Assembly: GCF_022012295.1 (NCBI RefSeq)
Contig: NZ_JAKLTN010000002.1
Location: forward strand, 248,001-312,000
Origin: Dechloromonas hankyongensis
Lineage (GTDB): Bacteria > Pseudomonadota > Gammaproteobacteria > Burkholderiales > Rhodocyclaceae
Direction: 5' to 3'
Length of the DNA: 64,000 nucleotides
Numbering within the stretch: the stretch's first letter is position 1; each line of letters opens with the position of its first letter. The notes under the pieces were generated by a model, which worked only from the letters and a program-made list of their open reading frames with translations, had not been told where the DNA came from and searched no databases. Shown here piece by piece: positions 7,789 to 16,233 of this stretch. A program made the position numbers and the translations under genes.

Positions 7789-10700
7789 ATGGACACCACC
7801 TCTAAAAATAACGACCGCTCCGGCTACCATCTGTGGATCGCACTGATTGTCCTGGTGGGCGGCGGTTTCATGCTGCTGGCCTATGTGTTGTGGTCGGCCT
7901 ATCAGGACGTCTGGGTTGAAGCACGTTCGGTCGCCGTAAGCCAGTCCGACTTGTTGGAGGCGCGCTTCGATTCGACCCTGCGCCGCGTCGAGGCAACGCT
8001 CGATGACTTGGCCGAACGCACTTCCGTGGACGCCTTCCGGGCGGAGGCAAGCAGCCGCTTCCGGCCACGGATCGAAAAGGAACTCGAACGTTCCCAACAG
8101 GCGTTTCCCGAGGTTGCCGGTTTCCGCGTCATCGATGCGCAGGGCGACGTGCTGTATCGCTCGGGGGGCGGTGACTATGTGAATCTGGCGGATCGTTCCT
8201 ACTTCAGGATACCGAAGGAAAAAGCGGATGCCGGGATCGTCTTTTCGGAAGTCATTACCTCGCGCATTACCGGACGTCCGACCATCGCCGCTGCCAAGGC
8301 AGTCCGCTCGGCCGACGGTCGCTTTCTCGGCGTGGCCAGCGCAGCGATCGAACTGACCTATTTCGAGGACTTGTTCAAGGCAGTTCGCTTGGGGCCGGGC
8401 GCGGTGCTGGGGATACGGCGCAGCGATCAGCACGCGCTGGTGGTCCGCTATCCGTCGATACCTACGGCCACCAACCAGCCGCTGGACCCTCTCAATCCCA
8501 TCGTTCAGGCCGTGCAGGGCGGCGAGCGGCGGGGCGTGCTCGAATTGATGGCGCAGACCGACGGCATACCGCGGGTCTACGCTTTCCGTGTTCTCGACCG
8601 CTACCCCTTCTATGTCGTAGCCGCCCTCTCCAAGGATGACGTGATGGGTCCCTGGCGTCAGCGTGCGCTGCTCGTCGGATCGCTGGGCGGGGGCATGCTG
8701 GTCTGCCTGGCGATGGTTGTCGTCAGCCTATATCGCTCGCAGCGGCGTGAGCATACCGTTGCACAGGAGCTTCTGGTCAATGATGAGCGGCTGACCGCGG
8801 CCCAGCGCATCGCCCAGATCGGCAGCTGGGAAATCGAATTGCCCGGCCACCACGTCCGATGTTCGAACGAGCTGTACCGGATATTCGAGATTTCTCAGGG
8901 CGCCGACGGCTCGCCGTATGCGGACTTTTTTGCCCGGGTGCATCCGGACGATCGGGAGACGGTCGACAAGGCGCTGCAGGACGCTATCGCCACACGCCAA
9001 CCGACATCGTGGGAACACCGTCTGTTGATGCCGGACGGGCGCATCAAGCATGTGCTCGAATGCTGCGAAACGGTGTACGCCGGCGATGGAACGCCGCTGC
9101 GGGTCACCGGTACGTCACAGGACGTGACCAGCCAGCAGGAGATGCTTTCCAGTATGCAACTGCTGGCCAGCGCCGTTCAGTTCAGTGGCGAAGCGATCCT
9201 GATCACCGACGTCGAAAACAAGATCATCACGGTCAACCCGGCCTTCACACGCCTGACCGGCTATGAGGCGGTCGAGGCGGTGGGGCGCAATCCCCGCTTC
9301 CTGTCGGCTGGCCGGACGACGCGGGAAGAATATGCGCAGCTATGGGCCAGCCTGAACGATCGCGGTTTCTGGCAGGGCGAAATCTGGGATCGCCGCAAGG
9401 ACGGCGCGGTCTATCCGAAGTGGATGTCGATTTCGGTGATCCGGGATGACAAGGGCGACATCCAGTACTACGTGGCGCACTTTACCGATATCACGTCGGA
9501 ACGGGCGGCCGAGGAGCGCCTGCACCAGATCGCTCACCATGATGTTCTGACTGGACTGTTTAACCGTTTCAGCCTCAAGGGGCATCTCGACCAGGCGCTG
9601 GCCGCGGCGCGACGCGACGGAACCCGGGTGGCGCTGATGTTCATCGACCTCGATCGTTTCAAGGGGATCAACGATACGCTGGGCCACCATGTCGGCGACG
9701 AGTTGTTGATCGAAGTGGCCAGCCGCCTGCAGGACACGGTACGTGAAAGCGACGTGGTCGCCCGTCTGGGGGGCGACGAGTTCGTCATCATGCTGACCGG
9801 TATCGAGCATGCAACCGCAGTCGCCCAGGTTGCCGAAAAGCTGGTCTTGAGCATCGGCTGTTCCTATCAGGTCGGCGGCTTCGATCTCTATACCTCGCCG
9901 AGTATCGGTATCGCCATTTTCCCGACCGATGGCCAGGACGGCCAGACCCTGATGAAGAATGCCGATGCCGCCATGTATCACGCCAAGATGGTCGGCCGGA
10001 ATAATTTCCAGTTCTTCGACCAGAAGATGAACGATGCTGCGGTCGATCGCCTGAAGATCGAGCACAGCTTGCGCCAGGCTCTGGCCAATGGCGAGTTCCG
10101 CCTCCACTATCAGCCCGTCATCGATATGCCGACCGGCAAGGTGTGTGGGGTCGAGGCGCTGGTCCGTTGGCAGCATCCGGAAAAAGGCCTCCTGGCCCCG
10201 GGCCGCTTCATTGGAATTGCCGAGGAAACCGGCCTCATCCAGCCGCTCGGCGAATGGGTGTTGTGGGCGGCCTGCCGGCAGCTGGCGGAGTTCAAGGCGG
10301 CCGGACTGAGCGGGGTGCGCATGGCGATCAACATCTCAGCCATCCAGATGCGCAACGGCAACCTGCCGTTGCTGGTCCGCGGCATCATCGAAGCCTATGG
10401 GCTGCGGGCGGAAGAGCTGATGTTCGAGATCACCGAGACGGTAGCCATGGAGCAGCCGACCGAGACGGTGCGCATACTCGATCTGCTGCACGACATGGGA
10501 ATCAGTATCGCCATCGACGATTTCGGCACCGGCTACTCGTCGCTGAGCTACCTGCACATGTTCCCGATCAGCCACCTCAAGCTCGACCGTGCCTTTGTCA
10601 AGGAAATCGGCGAGGACACCGACGAGGCGGTGATTTGCGATGCGACCATCGGGTTGGCCCACAGCCTGGGCCACAAAGTGGTCGCCGAAGGGGTCGAGAC

Positions 10701-10818
10701 CACCGCCCAGCTTGAATACCTGCGCCGCCTGGGCTGCGACATGGTGCAGGGCTTCCTGTTCAGCCAGCCGGTCCCGGCCGAGCAGGTCATCGACTTCATC
10801 CGCAGCCGGAACGCCTAA
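7789..10818 (+). CDS. Cache-PAS-PAS-GGDEF-EAL c-di-GMP signalling protein
   Basis: Inner-membrane c-di-GMP enzyme of 1009 aa. The order is a transmembrane helix (about 15-37), a periplasmic double-Cache sensor (about 40-280), a second transmembrane helix (about 292-313), two PAS domains (about 335-445 and 460-570), GGDEF (about 580-740) and EAL (about 755-1005). The GGDEF motif is intact (ARLGGDEFVIML) and an RESD I-site stands five residues before it. The EAL half keeps EALVRW, the metal-site DDFGTGYSSL and the VAEGVET motif. Both cyclase and phosphodiesterase active sites therefore look functional. It is transcribed alone and ends in its own terminator. The ligand of the Cache domain is unknown. 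Confidence 0.9.
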   Translation: MDTTSKNNDRSGYHLWIALIVLVGGGFMLLAYVLWSAYQDVWVEARSVAVSQSDLLEARFDSTLRRVEATLDDLAERTSVDAFRAEASSRFRPRIEKELERSQQAFPEVAGFRVIDAQGDVLYRSGGGDYVNLADRSYFRIPKEKADAGIVFSEVITSRITGRPTIAAAKAVRSADGRFLGVASAAIELTYFEDLFKAVRLGPGAVLGIRRSDQHALVVRYPSIPTATNQPLDPLNPIVQAVQGGERRGVLELMAQTDGIPRVYAFRVLDRYPFYVVAALSKDDVMGPWRQRALLVGSLGGGMLVCLAMVVVSLYRSQRREHTVAQELLVNDERLTAAQRIAQIGSWEIELPGHHVRCSNELYRIFEISQGADGSPYADFFARVHPDDRETVDKALQDAIATRQPTSWEHRLLMPDGRIKHVLECCETVYAGDGTPLRVTGTSQDVTSQQEMLSSMQLLASAVQFSGEAILITDVENKIITVNPAFTRLTGYEAVEAVGRNPRFLSAGRTTREEYAQLWASLNDRGFWQGEIWDRRKDGAVYPKWMSISVIRDDKGDIQYYVAHFTDITSERAAEERLHQIAHHDVLTGLFNRFSLKGHLDQALAAARRDGTRVALMFIDLDRFKGINDTLGHHVGDELLIEVASRLQDTVRESDVVARLGGDEFVIMLTGIEHATAVAQVAEKLVLSIGCSYQVGGFDLYTSPSIGIAIFPTDGQDGQTLMKNADAAMYHAKMVGRNNFQFFDQKMNDAAVDRLKIEHSLRQALANGEFRLHYQPVIDMPTGKVCGVEALVRWQHPEKGLLAPGRFIGIAEETGLIQPLGEWVLWAACRQLAEFKAAGLSGVRMAINISAIQMRNGNLPLLVRGIIEAYGLRAEELMFEITETVAMEQPTETVRILDLLHDMGISIAIDDFGTGYSSLSYLHMFPISHLKLDRAFVKEIGEDTDEAVICDATIGLAHSLGHKVVAEGVETTAQLEYLRRLGCDMVQGFLFSQPVPAEQVIDFIRSRNA

Positions 10819-10832
10819 AAACTTCCCGGCGA

Positions 10833-10860
10833 CAAAACGCTTGCCAAGCGTTTTTGTTTT
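10833..10860 (+). terminator. intrinsic terminator after the GGDEF-EAL gene
   Basis: Stem AAAACGCTT/AAGCGTTTT with a GCC loop, then TTGTTTT. The -35 element of the downstream tetR promoter (TTGCCA, 10841-10846) lies in the apex of this hairpin. Confidence 0.85.
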
Positions 10861-10885
10861 CCCTATGATTCAAACGAACGTATGA
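10841..10885 (+). promoter_or_regulatory. tetR promoter with overlapping TetR operator (site A)
   Basis: TTGCCA (10841-10846), a 17-bp spacer and TATGAT (10864-10869) form a sigma70-type promoter. The dyad TCAAACGAACGTATGA (10870-10885) starts at the base after the -10. The same dyad occurs at 18201 and 22440, the latter in the same position relative to its -10. This suggests autoregulation. Confidence 0.65.
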
Positions 10886-10902
10886 ATTATAAGGAGGCCG
10901 CC

Positions 10903-11589
10903 ATGGCTGAAGTCCGCACCAACGATACCCGCGAACGCATTCTGGATGCGGGCGAGCGCCTGTTCATGGCCCATGGTTACGAGGGCACCTCGATGCGCCA
11001 GATCACCGGTGAGGCCGGCGTCAATCTGGCGGCCGTGAATTACCACTTCGGCTCCAAGGAAGCGCTGATGCAGGAAGTCTTCCGGCGCCGTCTCGACTGG
11101 CTGAACGAGGAGCGCATGCGGGTGCTTGACGAAATGGAAGCCGACGCTGCCGGCAAACCGCTCAAGCCGTCGCAGATCGTCGATGGCTTCTTCGGCACGC
11201 TGTTGCGCATGGCCGATGACGAGAAGCGTGGTGGGGTGACCTTCCTACGCCTGCTCGGTCGCACGCTGACCGAGCCGTCGGAGTTCATCCGCGCCTTCCT
11301 GGCCCATGAATACCAGACGGTGATGGACCGCTACAAGGAAGCCTTGTTTAAGGCGTTGCCTGAGGTGCCCAAGGCGGAAATCGTCTGGCGTTTCCATTTC
11401 ATGCTCGGCGCCACGTCGTACGCCATTGCGGGAACCGATGCCCTGCGCCTGGTGACTGACTGGCAGATAGAGGAGGAGGATTCGACCGATCGCCTCGACC
11501 GCCTGGTACCGCGCCTGATGTCCTTCCTGCTCGGCGGTCTGCGTTCCCCCTTGCCCCAGTTTTCGGATGCAGCGGCTGACAGCAACTAA
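10903..11589 (+). CDS. TetR-family transcriptional regulator, probable fad repressor
   Basis: A 228-aa TetR-type repressor. The N-terminal helix-turn-helix is seen in RERILDAGERLFMAHGYEGTSMRQI and AGVNLAAVNYHFGSKEALM (about residues 8-56). The rest is the variable ligand-binding domain. The ATG at 10903 is chosen over the in-frame ATG at 10882 because AAGGAGG (10891-10897) precedes it. It heads the fadE-thiolase-degV-fadJ gene run, and its promoter carries the dyad also found before fadL and the fadN-type gene. By analogy with PsrA/FadR-type TetR proteins, the likely inducer is a long-chain acyl-CoA or free fatty acid (inference). Confidence 0.8.
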   Translation: MAEVRTNDTRERILDAGERLFMAHGYEGTSMRQITGEAGVNLAAVNYHFGSKEALMQEVFRRRLDWLNEERMRVLDEMEADAAGKPLKPSQIVDGFFGTLLRMADDEKRGGVTFLRLLGRTLTEPSEFIRAFLAHEYQTVMDRYKEALFKALPEVPKAEIVWRFHFMLGATSYAIAGTDALRLVTDWQIEEEDSTDRLDRLVPRLMSFLLGGLRSPLPQFSDAAADSN

Positions 11590-11642
11590 GCAGCCACCAT
11601 TTAGTACCCAATACCAATAAAAGACGTAAAAGGAGACATGCA

Positions 11643-13988
11643 ATGCAAACCGTGTTGTCGATTCTGGCGGCGGCGGTAGCGATCGTATTGATCGTTGCCA
11701 TTCGCCCGATCCGCCGGGGGCTGATCACCAGTCCCATTTTTGCCACCTACCGCAAGGTGCTGCCGCAGATGTCGGATACCGAGCGCGATGCGCTCGAAGC
11801 TGGCACTGTCTGGTGGGAAGGTGAGCTGTTTCGCGGCAAGCCGGACTGGCAGAAGCTGCACGCCTACCCGGTGCCGAAACTGACGCCGGCCGAGCAGTCC
11901 TTCCTCGACAACGAATGCGAGGAAGCCTGCCGCCTGGTCGATGACTGGAAGGTGACGCATGAGTTGTACGACCTGCCTAACGAGGCGTGGCGCTACATCA
12001 AGGACAAGGGCTTCCTCGGCATGATCATCCCGAAGAAGTACGGCGGCCTGGAATTCTCGGCCTACGCCCATTCGCAGGTGGTGACCAAGCTGTCGACCCG
12101 TTCCTCCGCACTATCGGTGTCGGTGATGGTGCCCAACTCGCTCGGCCCGGCTGAACTGCTGCTGCACTACGGCACCGAGGAACAGAAGAACCATTACTTG
12201 CCGCGCTTGGCCAAGGGCATCGAGGTGCCGGCCTTCGCGCTGACCAGCCCGTGGGCCGGTTCCGATGCGGCGTCGATCCCGGATACCGGCGTTGTCTGCA
12301 AGGGCATGTACCAGGGCAAGGAAGTGCTCGGCATGCGCGTTTCCTGGGACAAGCGTTACATCACATTGGCCCCGGTGTGCACGGTGTTCGGCCTGGCCTT
12401 CCACCTGTTCGACCCGGATGGCCTGCTCGGCGACAAGAAACATATCGGCATCACCTGCGCGCTGGTTCCCTACGACCATCCGGGTGTCGATACCGGCCGC
12501 CGCCACTTCCCGCTCAACGCCATGTTCATGAACGGCCCGACGCGCGGCAAGGAAGTCTTCATGCCGCTCGATTTCATCATCGGCGGCCCGAAGATGGCCG
12601 GGCAGGGCTGGCGCATGCTGATGGAGTGCCTGGCCGCCGGCCGTTCGATCTCGCTGCCGTCGTCCAATACCGGCATGGCGCAGATGACGGCGCGTGCCGT
12701 CGGCGGCTATGCCCGTGTCCGTTCGCAGTTCAAGATGGCCGTCGGCAAGTTCGAGGGCGTCGAGGAAGCGTTGACCCGCATCGGCGCCTACACCTACATG
12801 ATGGATGCCGTGCGCAAGATGACGGCCGGCGCTGTCGATCTCGGCGAAAAGCCCTCGGTCGTCTCGGCCATCGCCAAGTACCACGTCACCGAGCGCGCCC
12901 GCCAGGTGGTCAATGACGGCATGGACGTCATCGGCGGCAAGGGCATCTGCCTCGGTCCGTCCAATTTCCTCGGCCGCGCCTACCAGCAGGTGCCGATCGG
13001 CATCACTGTCGAAGGCGCCAATATCCTGACCCGCTCGCTGATCATCTTCGGCCAGGGCGCCATCCGCTGCCATCCCTACCTGCTGCCGGAAATGCAGGCG
13101 GCGCAGAATCCGGATGTCCGCAAGGGCCTGGTCGATTTCGACAAGGCGCTGTGGTCGCACATCGGCTTCACCATCAAGAACGGCTTCCGCGCGCTGTGGC
13201 TGGGCATGACCGGTTCGCACTTCGTCGGCGTCAATACCGACGTGGCGCCGGAAATGCGCCGGTACTACCAGCAGCTGACGCGCTTCTCGGCAGCCTTCGC
13301 CTTCATGTCCGACATCTCGCTGCTCGTGCTCGGCGGCAGCGTCAAGCGACGCGAAAAGCTGTCGGCGCGCCTCGGCGACATCCTGGCCCAGATGTACCTG
13401 ATTTCCTGCACCCTGAAGCGCTACGAAGCCGAAGGGCGCAAGCAGGAAGACGCGGCGCTCGCCCACTGGGCGATCTGGGACGCCATGTACAAGGCGCAGC
13501 AGGCGTTCGACGGCGTCATCGCCAATTTCCCGGTGCGCTTCATCGCTGCCTTCCTGCATCGCTCGATCTTCCCGTGGGGCCATCCGTACGTCGTGCCGTC
13601 CGATGACGTCGGCCACCAGGTCGCCAAGTCGCTGATCGCGCCGTCGGCCACCCGCGACCGCCTGACCGCCGAATGTTATCTGCCGCTGGTCGAGAAGGAG
13701 CCGGTCGGTGCCATCGAACTGGCGCTCAAGGCCACGCTGGAGGCCGAGCCGATCGAAGCGAAGATCCGCGCTGCCGAGAAGGACGGGCGTTTCGACAACA
13801 ATCCGCAGGCCAACGTGCGCGACATCGCCATCGTCGCCTTCGAAGCCGGCGTCATCACGGCGGCCGAGTACGAAGTGATGAAGCGCCGCAACCACCTGCG
13901 CGACATCGTCGTCCATGTCGATGACTTCCCGTTCGACTATGGCGTGGCGACCGCCAACAAGCCGGCCGAAAGCCGCATGGCGGCCTGA
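11643..13988 (+). CDS. fadE: acyl-CoA dehydrogenase FadE, membrane-anchored long form
   Basis: Catalyses the first step of beta-oxidation, making trans-2-enoyl-CoA with FAD. At 781 aa it has the long FadE architecture: an N-terminal hydrophobic anchor (about 4-24), an acyl-CoA dehydrogenase core (about 80-480; LTSPWAGSDAAS near 200 and KYHVTERARQVVNDGMDVIGGKGI near 418) and a C-terminal DUF1974 extension. An AGGAGACA leader ends 4 bp before the ATG. It lies 53 bp after tetR and 2 bp before the thiolase gene, so one operon is likely. No operator of its own was found. Confidence 0.9.
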   Translation: MQTVLSILAAAVAIVLIVAIRPIRRGLITSPIFATYRKVLPQMSDTERDALEAGTVWWEGELFRGKPDWQKLHAYPVPKLTPAEQSFLDNECEEACRLVDDWKVTHELYDLPNEAWRYIKDKGFLGMIIPKKYGGLEFSAYAHSQVVTKLSTRSSALSVSVMVPNSLGPAELLLHYGTEEQKNHYLPRLAKGIEVPAFALTSPWAGSDAASIPDTGVVCKGMYQGKEVLGMRVSWDKRYITLAPVCTVFGLAFHLFDPDGLLGDKKHIGITCALVPYDHPGVDTGRRHFPLNAMFMNGPTRGKEVFMPLDFIIGGPKMAGQGWRMLMECLAAGRSISLPSSNTGMAQMTARAVGGYARVRSQFKMAVGKFEGVEEALTRIGAYTYMMDAVRKMTAGAVDLGEKPSVVSAIAKYHVTERARQVVNDGMDVIGGKGICLGPSNFLGRAYQQVPIGITVEGANILTRSLIIFGQGAIRCHPYLLPEMQAAQNPDVRKGLVDFDKALWSHIGFTIKNGFRALWLGMTGSHFVGVNTDVAPEMRRYYQQLTRFSAAFAFMSDISLLVLGGSVKRREKLSARLGDILAQMYLISCTLKRYEAEGRKQEDAALAHWAIWDAMYKAQQAFDGVIANFPVRFIAAFLHRSIFPWGHPYVVPSDDVGHQVAKSLIAPSATRDRLTAECYLPLVEKEPVGAIELALKATLEAEPIEAKIRAAEKDGRFDNNPQANVRDIAIVAFEAGVITAAEYEVMKRRNHLRDIVVHVDDFPFDYGVATANKPAESRMAA

Positions 13989-13990
13989 GC

Positions 13991-15277
13991 ATGAGCAAGA
14001 CAATCTACGTGGTGGACGGCGCTCGCACGCCGTTCCTCAAGGCGCAGAAAGGGCCGGGGCCGTTCGCGGCGTCCGATCTCGCGACCCAGGCAGGCAGGGC
14101 GCTGCTGCTGCGCCAGCCGTTCGAGCCGAGCGATCTGGACGAAGTGATCCTCGGCTGCGCGGCGCCGTCACCGGACGAGACCAACATCGGCCGCATGGTT
14201 GCGCTGCGCCTCGGTTGCGGCAAGAAGGTCCCGGGGTGGACGGTGATGCGCAACTGCGCTTCCGGCATGCAGGCCATCGATTCGGCCATCGCCAACATCC
14301 AGTGCGGGCGTTCCGGACTGGTGCTGGCCGGCGGCGTCGATGCGCTGTCACGCGCGCCGCTGTTGTATTCGGATGCCATGGTGCGCTGGTTCGCCGGCAT
14401 GATGTCGCTGCGCACCGCCGGCCAGAAACTGCAGCATTTCCTGAAGCTGCGCCCGGCCGCCTTGCTGACGCCGGTCATCGGCCTGATGAAGGGGCTGACC
14501 GATCCGGTGGTCGGCCTGCTCATGGGACAGACGGCGGAGAATCTCGCTTGGCGCTTCGGCATCGACCGCAAGCAGATGGACGAATTCGCCGTGCGCAGTC
14601 ACCAGAAGGCGCTGGCCGGGCGGCGGGCCGGGCATCTCGACGAGATCGTGCCGGTCGTCGATGGCAGCGGCAACGTCTATGCCGAGGACGACGGTGTGCG
14701 CGCCGATGCCAGCATGGAGGGCATGGCCAAGCTCAAGCCTTTCTTCGACAAGAAGTACGGCAATGTCACGGCCGCCAACAGTTCGCAGATCACCGATGGC
14801 GCCGCCTGGGTGCTGCTCGCGTCGGAGGAGGCGGTGCAGAAATGGGGTTTGAAGCCCATCGGCAAGATCGTCGACAGCCAATGGTCCGGCCTGGAGCCCG
14901 AGCAGATGGGCCTCGGTCCGGTGCATGCCGCGACACCGCTGCTGCAGCGCCACGGCCTGACCCTGGCAGACGTGGATTACTGGGAGCTGAACGAAGCCTT
15001 CGCTGCCCAGGTGCTGGGTTGCCTGGCGGCATGGCAGGATGATGCCTATTGCCGCGAGCAGCTCGGCCTGCGTGGCGCCTTCGGCAAGATCGCTGAAGAT
15101 AGGCTGAACGTCGATGGTGGCGCGGTATCGATTGGCCATCCGGTCGGTGCTTCCGGGGCGCGCATCGTTCTCCACCTGTTGCAGGTCCTGCGCCGGAACA
15201 AGGCGAAGCGCGGCGTGGCTACGATCTGCATCGGTGGCGGCCTGGGCGGTGCCATGCTGGTCGAGAGCCTGAACTGA
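13991..15277 (+). CDS. fadI: acetyl-CoA C-acyltransferase (FadI-type thiolase)
   Basis: Thiolase cleaving 3-ketoacyl-CoA. The active-site Cys lies in RNCASGMQAIDSA (about residue 93), the second motif NEAFAAQVLG near 338, and the C-terminal GGAVSIGHPVGASGAR and CIGGGLGG segments near 376 and 417 carry the catalytic His and Cys. At 428 aa it is longer than FadA-type thiolases and fits the FadI/trifunctional beta-subunit group. It follows fadE by 2 bp and precedes degV by 1 bp. The matching alpha subunit is probably the fadJ-like gene two positions downstream. Confidence 0.88.
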   Translation: MSKTIYVVDGARTPFLKAQKGPGPFAASDLATQAGRALLLRQPFEPSDLDEVILGCAAPSPDETNIGRMVALRLGCGKKVPGWTVMRNCASGMQAIDSAIANIQCGRSGLVLAGGVDALSRAPLLYSDAMVRWFAGMMSLRTAGQKLQHFLKLRPAALLTPVIGLMKGLTDPVVGLLMGQTAENLAWRFGIDRKQMDEFAVRSHQKALAGRRAGHLDEIVPVVDGSGNVYAEDDGVRADASMEGMAKLKPFFDKKYGNVTAANSSQITDGAAWVLLASEEAVQKWGLKPIGKIVDSQWSGLEPEQMGLGPVHAATPLLQRHGLTLADVDYWELNEAFAAQVLGCLAAWQDDAYCREQLGLRGAFGKIAEDRLNVDGGAVSIGHPVGASGARIVLHLLQVLRRNKAKRGVATICIGGGLGGAMLVESLN

Positions 15278-15278
15278 C

Positions 15279-16223
15279 ATGCGCATCGGTATCGTGGTGG
15301 ACTCGGCGTGCGACCTGCCGCGCGAGTTTCTCGACCAGCACGGCGTGCTGGTCATGCCGATCACCCTGCGCATTGGCGATGCCCTGATCGAGGACCGGCG
15401 CCATCCGGACGAAACGCAGGCCTTCTACGTCCGCCATCTGGACCGCAAGAGCGAGGATTTCGCCGAGTCGATCCCCTATTCGGTGGCGCAGATCGAGCGC
15501 CTGTTCCTCGAACGCCTGGTGCTCGATTACGACTACGTGTTCTGCCTGACCATCACCAGCACGCGCAGTCCGATTTTCGACCATGCCATGCAGGCCTCGC
15601 GCGCCATCCTGACCAAGTACAAGGCCATCCGCCGGGAAGCGGGGATGGAGGAGCGTTTCGGGCTGGCGGTATTTTCCACGCGCAATCTGTTCACCGGCCA
15701 GGCCGTACCGGTCGCCGAGGCCGTGCGCCTGATCCGCCAGGGCGGCTTGCCCAGTGAAATCGGCAGTCGCCTGAAGCACCTGATCGACGAGACGCACACC
15801 TACCTGGTGCCGGCCGACCTGTTCCACATCTACAAGCGGGCGTCGAAGAAGGGCGATACCAGCCTGGGCTGGTCGTCCTACACGCTGGGCACCTGGCTGG
15901 ACGTCAAACCCATCCTGCACTGCCATCGCGACGTGACGACCACGGTCGACAAGGTGCGCGGCTTCCACGCCGGCGTCGAGCTGCTGTTTGACAAGGCGGT
16001 GCAGCGCATCCGCGACGGCCTCGATGCGCCGAATATCTGCATCAGCTATGGCGGTGAGCCGTGGGCCGTCCCGCGCCTGCCGGGCTATGCCGCGCTGGCC
16101 AAGGCCGCCGAGGACAACGGGGTGGCCATACTCGTGTCGCCGATGAGCAAGACGGCGGCCGTTAATGTCGGGCCCGGCGCCCTGTCGCTGGCTTTTGCGG
16201 CGCGCGGCCACCAGGCTCACTGA
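15279..16223 (+). CDS. DegV family (fatty-acid-binding) protein
   Basis: DegV proteins bind a fatty acid in a deep cleft; in Firmicutes (FakB) they present it to the kinase FakA. This 314-aa protein has the DegV opening IGIVVDSACDLP, an ITSTRSPIFDHAM segment near 88-100 and DVKPILHCHRD near 210. It sits between the thiolase and fadJ-like genes with gaps of 1 and 10 bp, so a fatty-acid role is well supported by context. No FakA-like kinase is in the window. It may bind or buffer acyl groups, but that is inference. Confidence 0.8.
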   Translation: MRIGIVVDSACDLPREFLDQHGVLVMPITLRIGDALIEDRRHPDETQAFYVRHLDRKSEDFAESIPYSVAQIERLFLERLVLDYDYVFCLTITSTRSPIFDHAMQASRAILTKYKAIRREAGMEERFGLAVFSTRNLFTGQAVPVAEAVRLIRQGGLPSEIGSRLKHLIDETHTYLVPADLFHIYKRASKKGDTSLGWSSYTLGTWLDVKPILHCHRDVTTTVDKVRGFHAGVELLFDKAVQRIRDGLDAPNICISYGGEPWAVPRLPGYAALAKAAEDNGVAILVSPMSKTAAVNVGPGALSLAFAARGHQAH

Positions 16224-16233
16224 GGACTATGCA

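Noticed and set aside
12111..14003. 630-codon minus-strand frame antisense to fadE
   Set aside because: No recognisable motif; the sense strand has complete FadE motifs.
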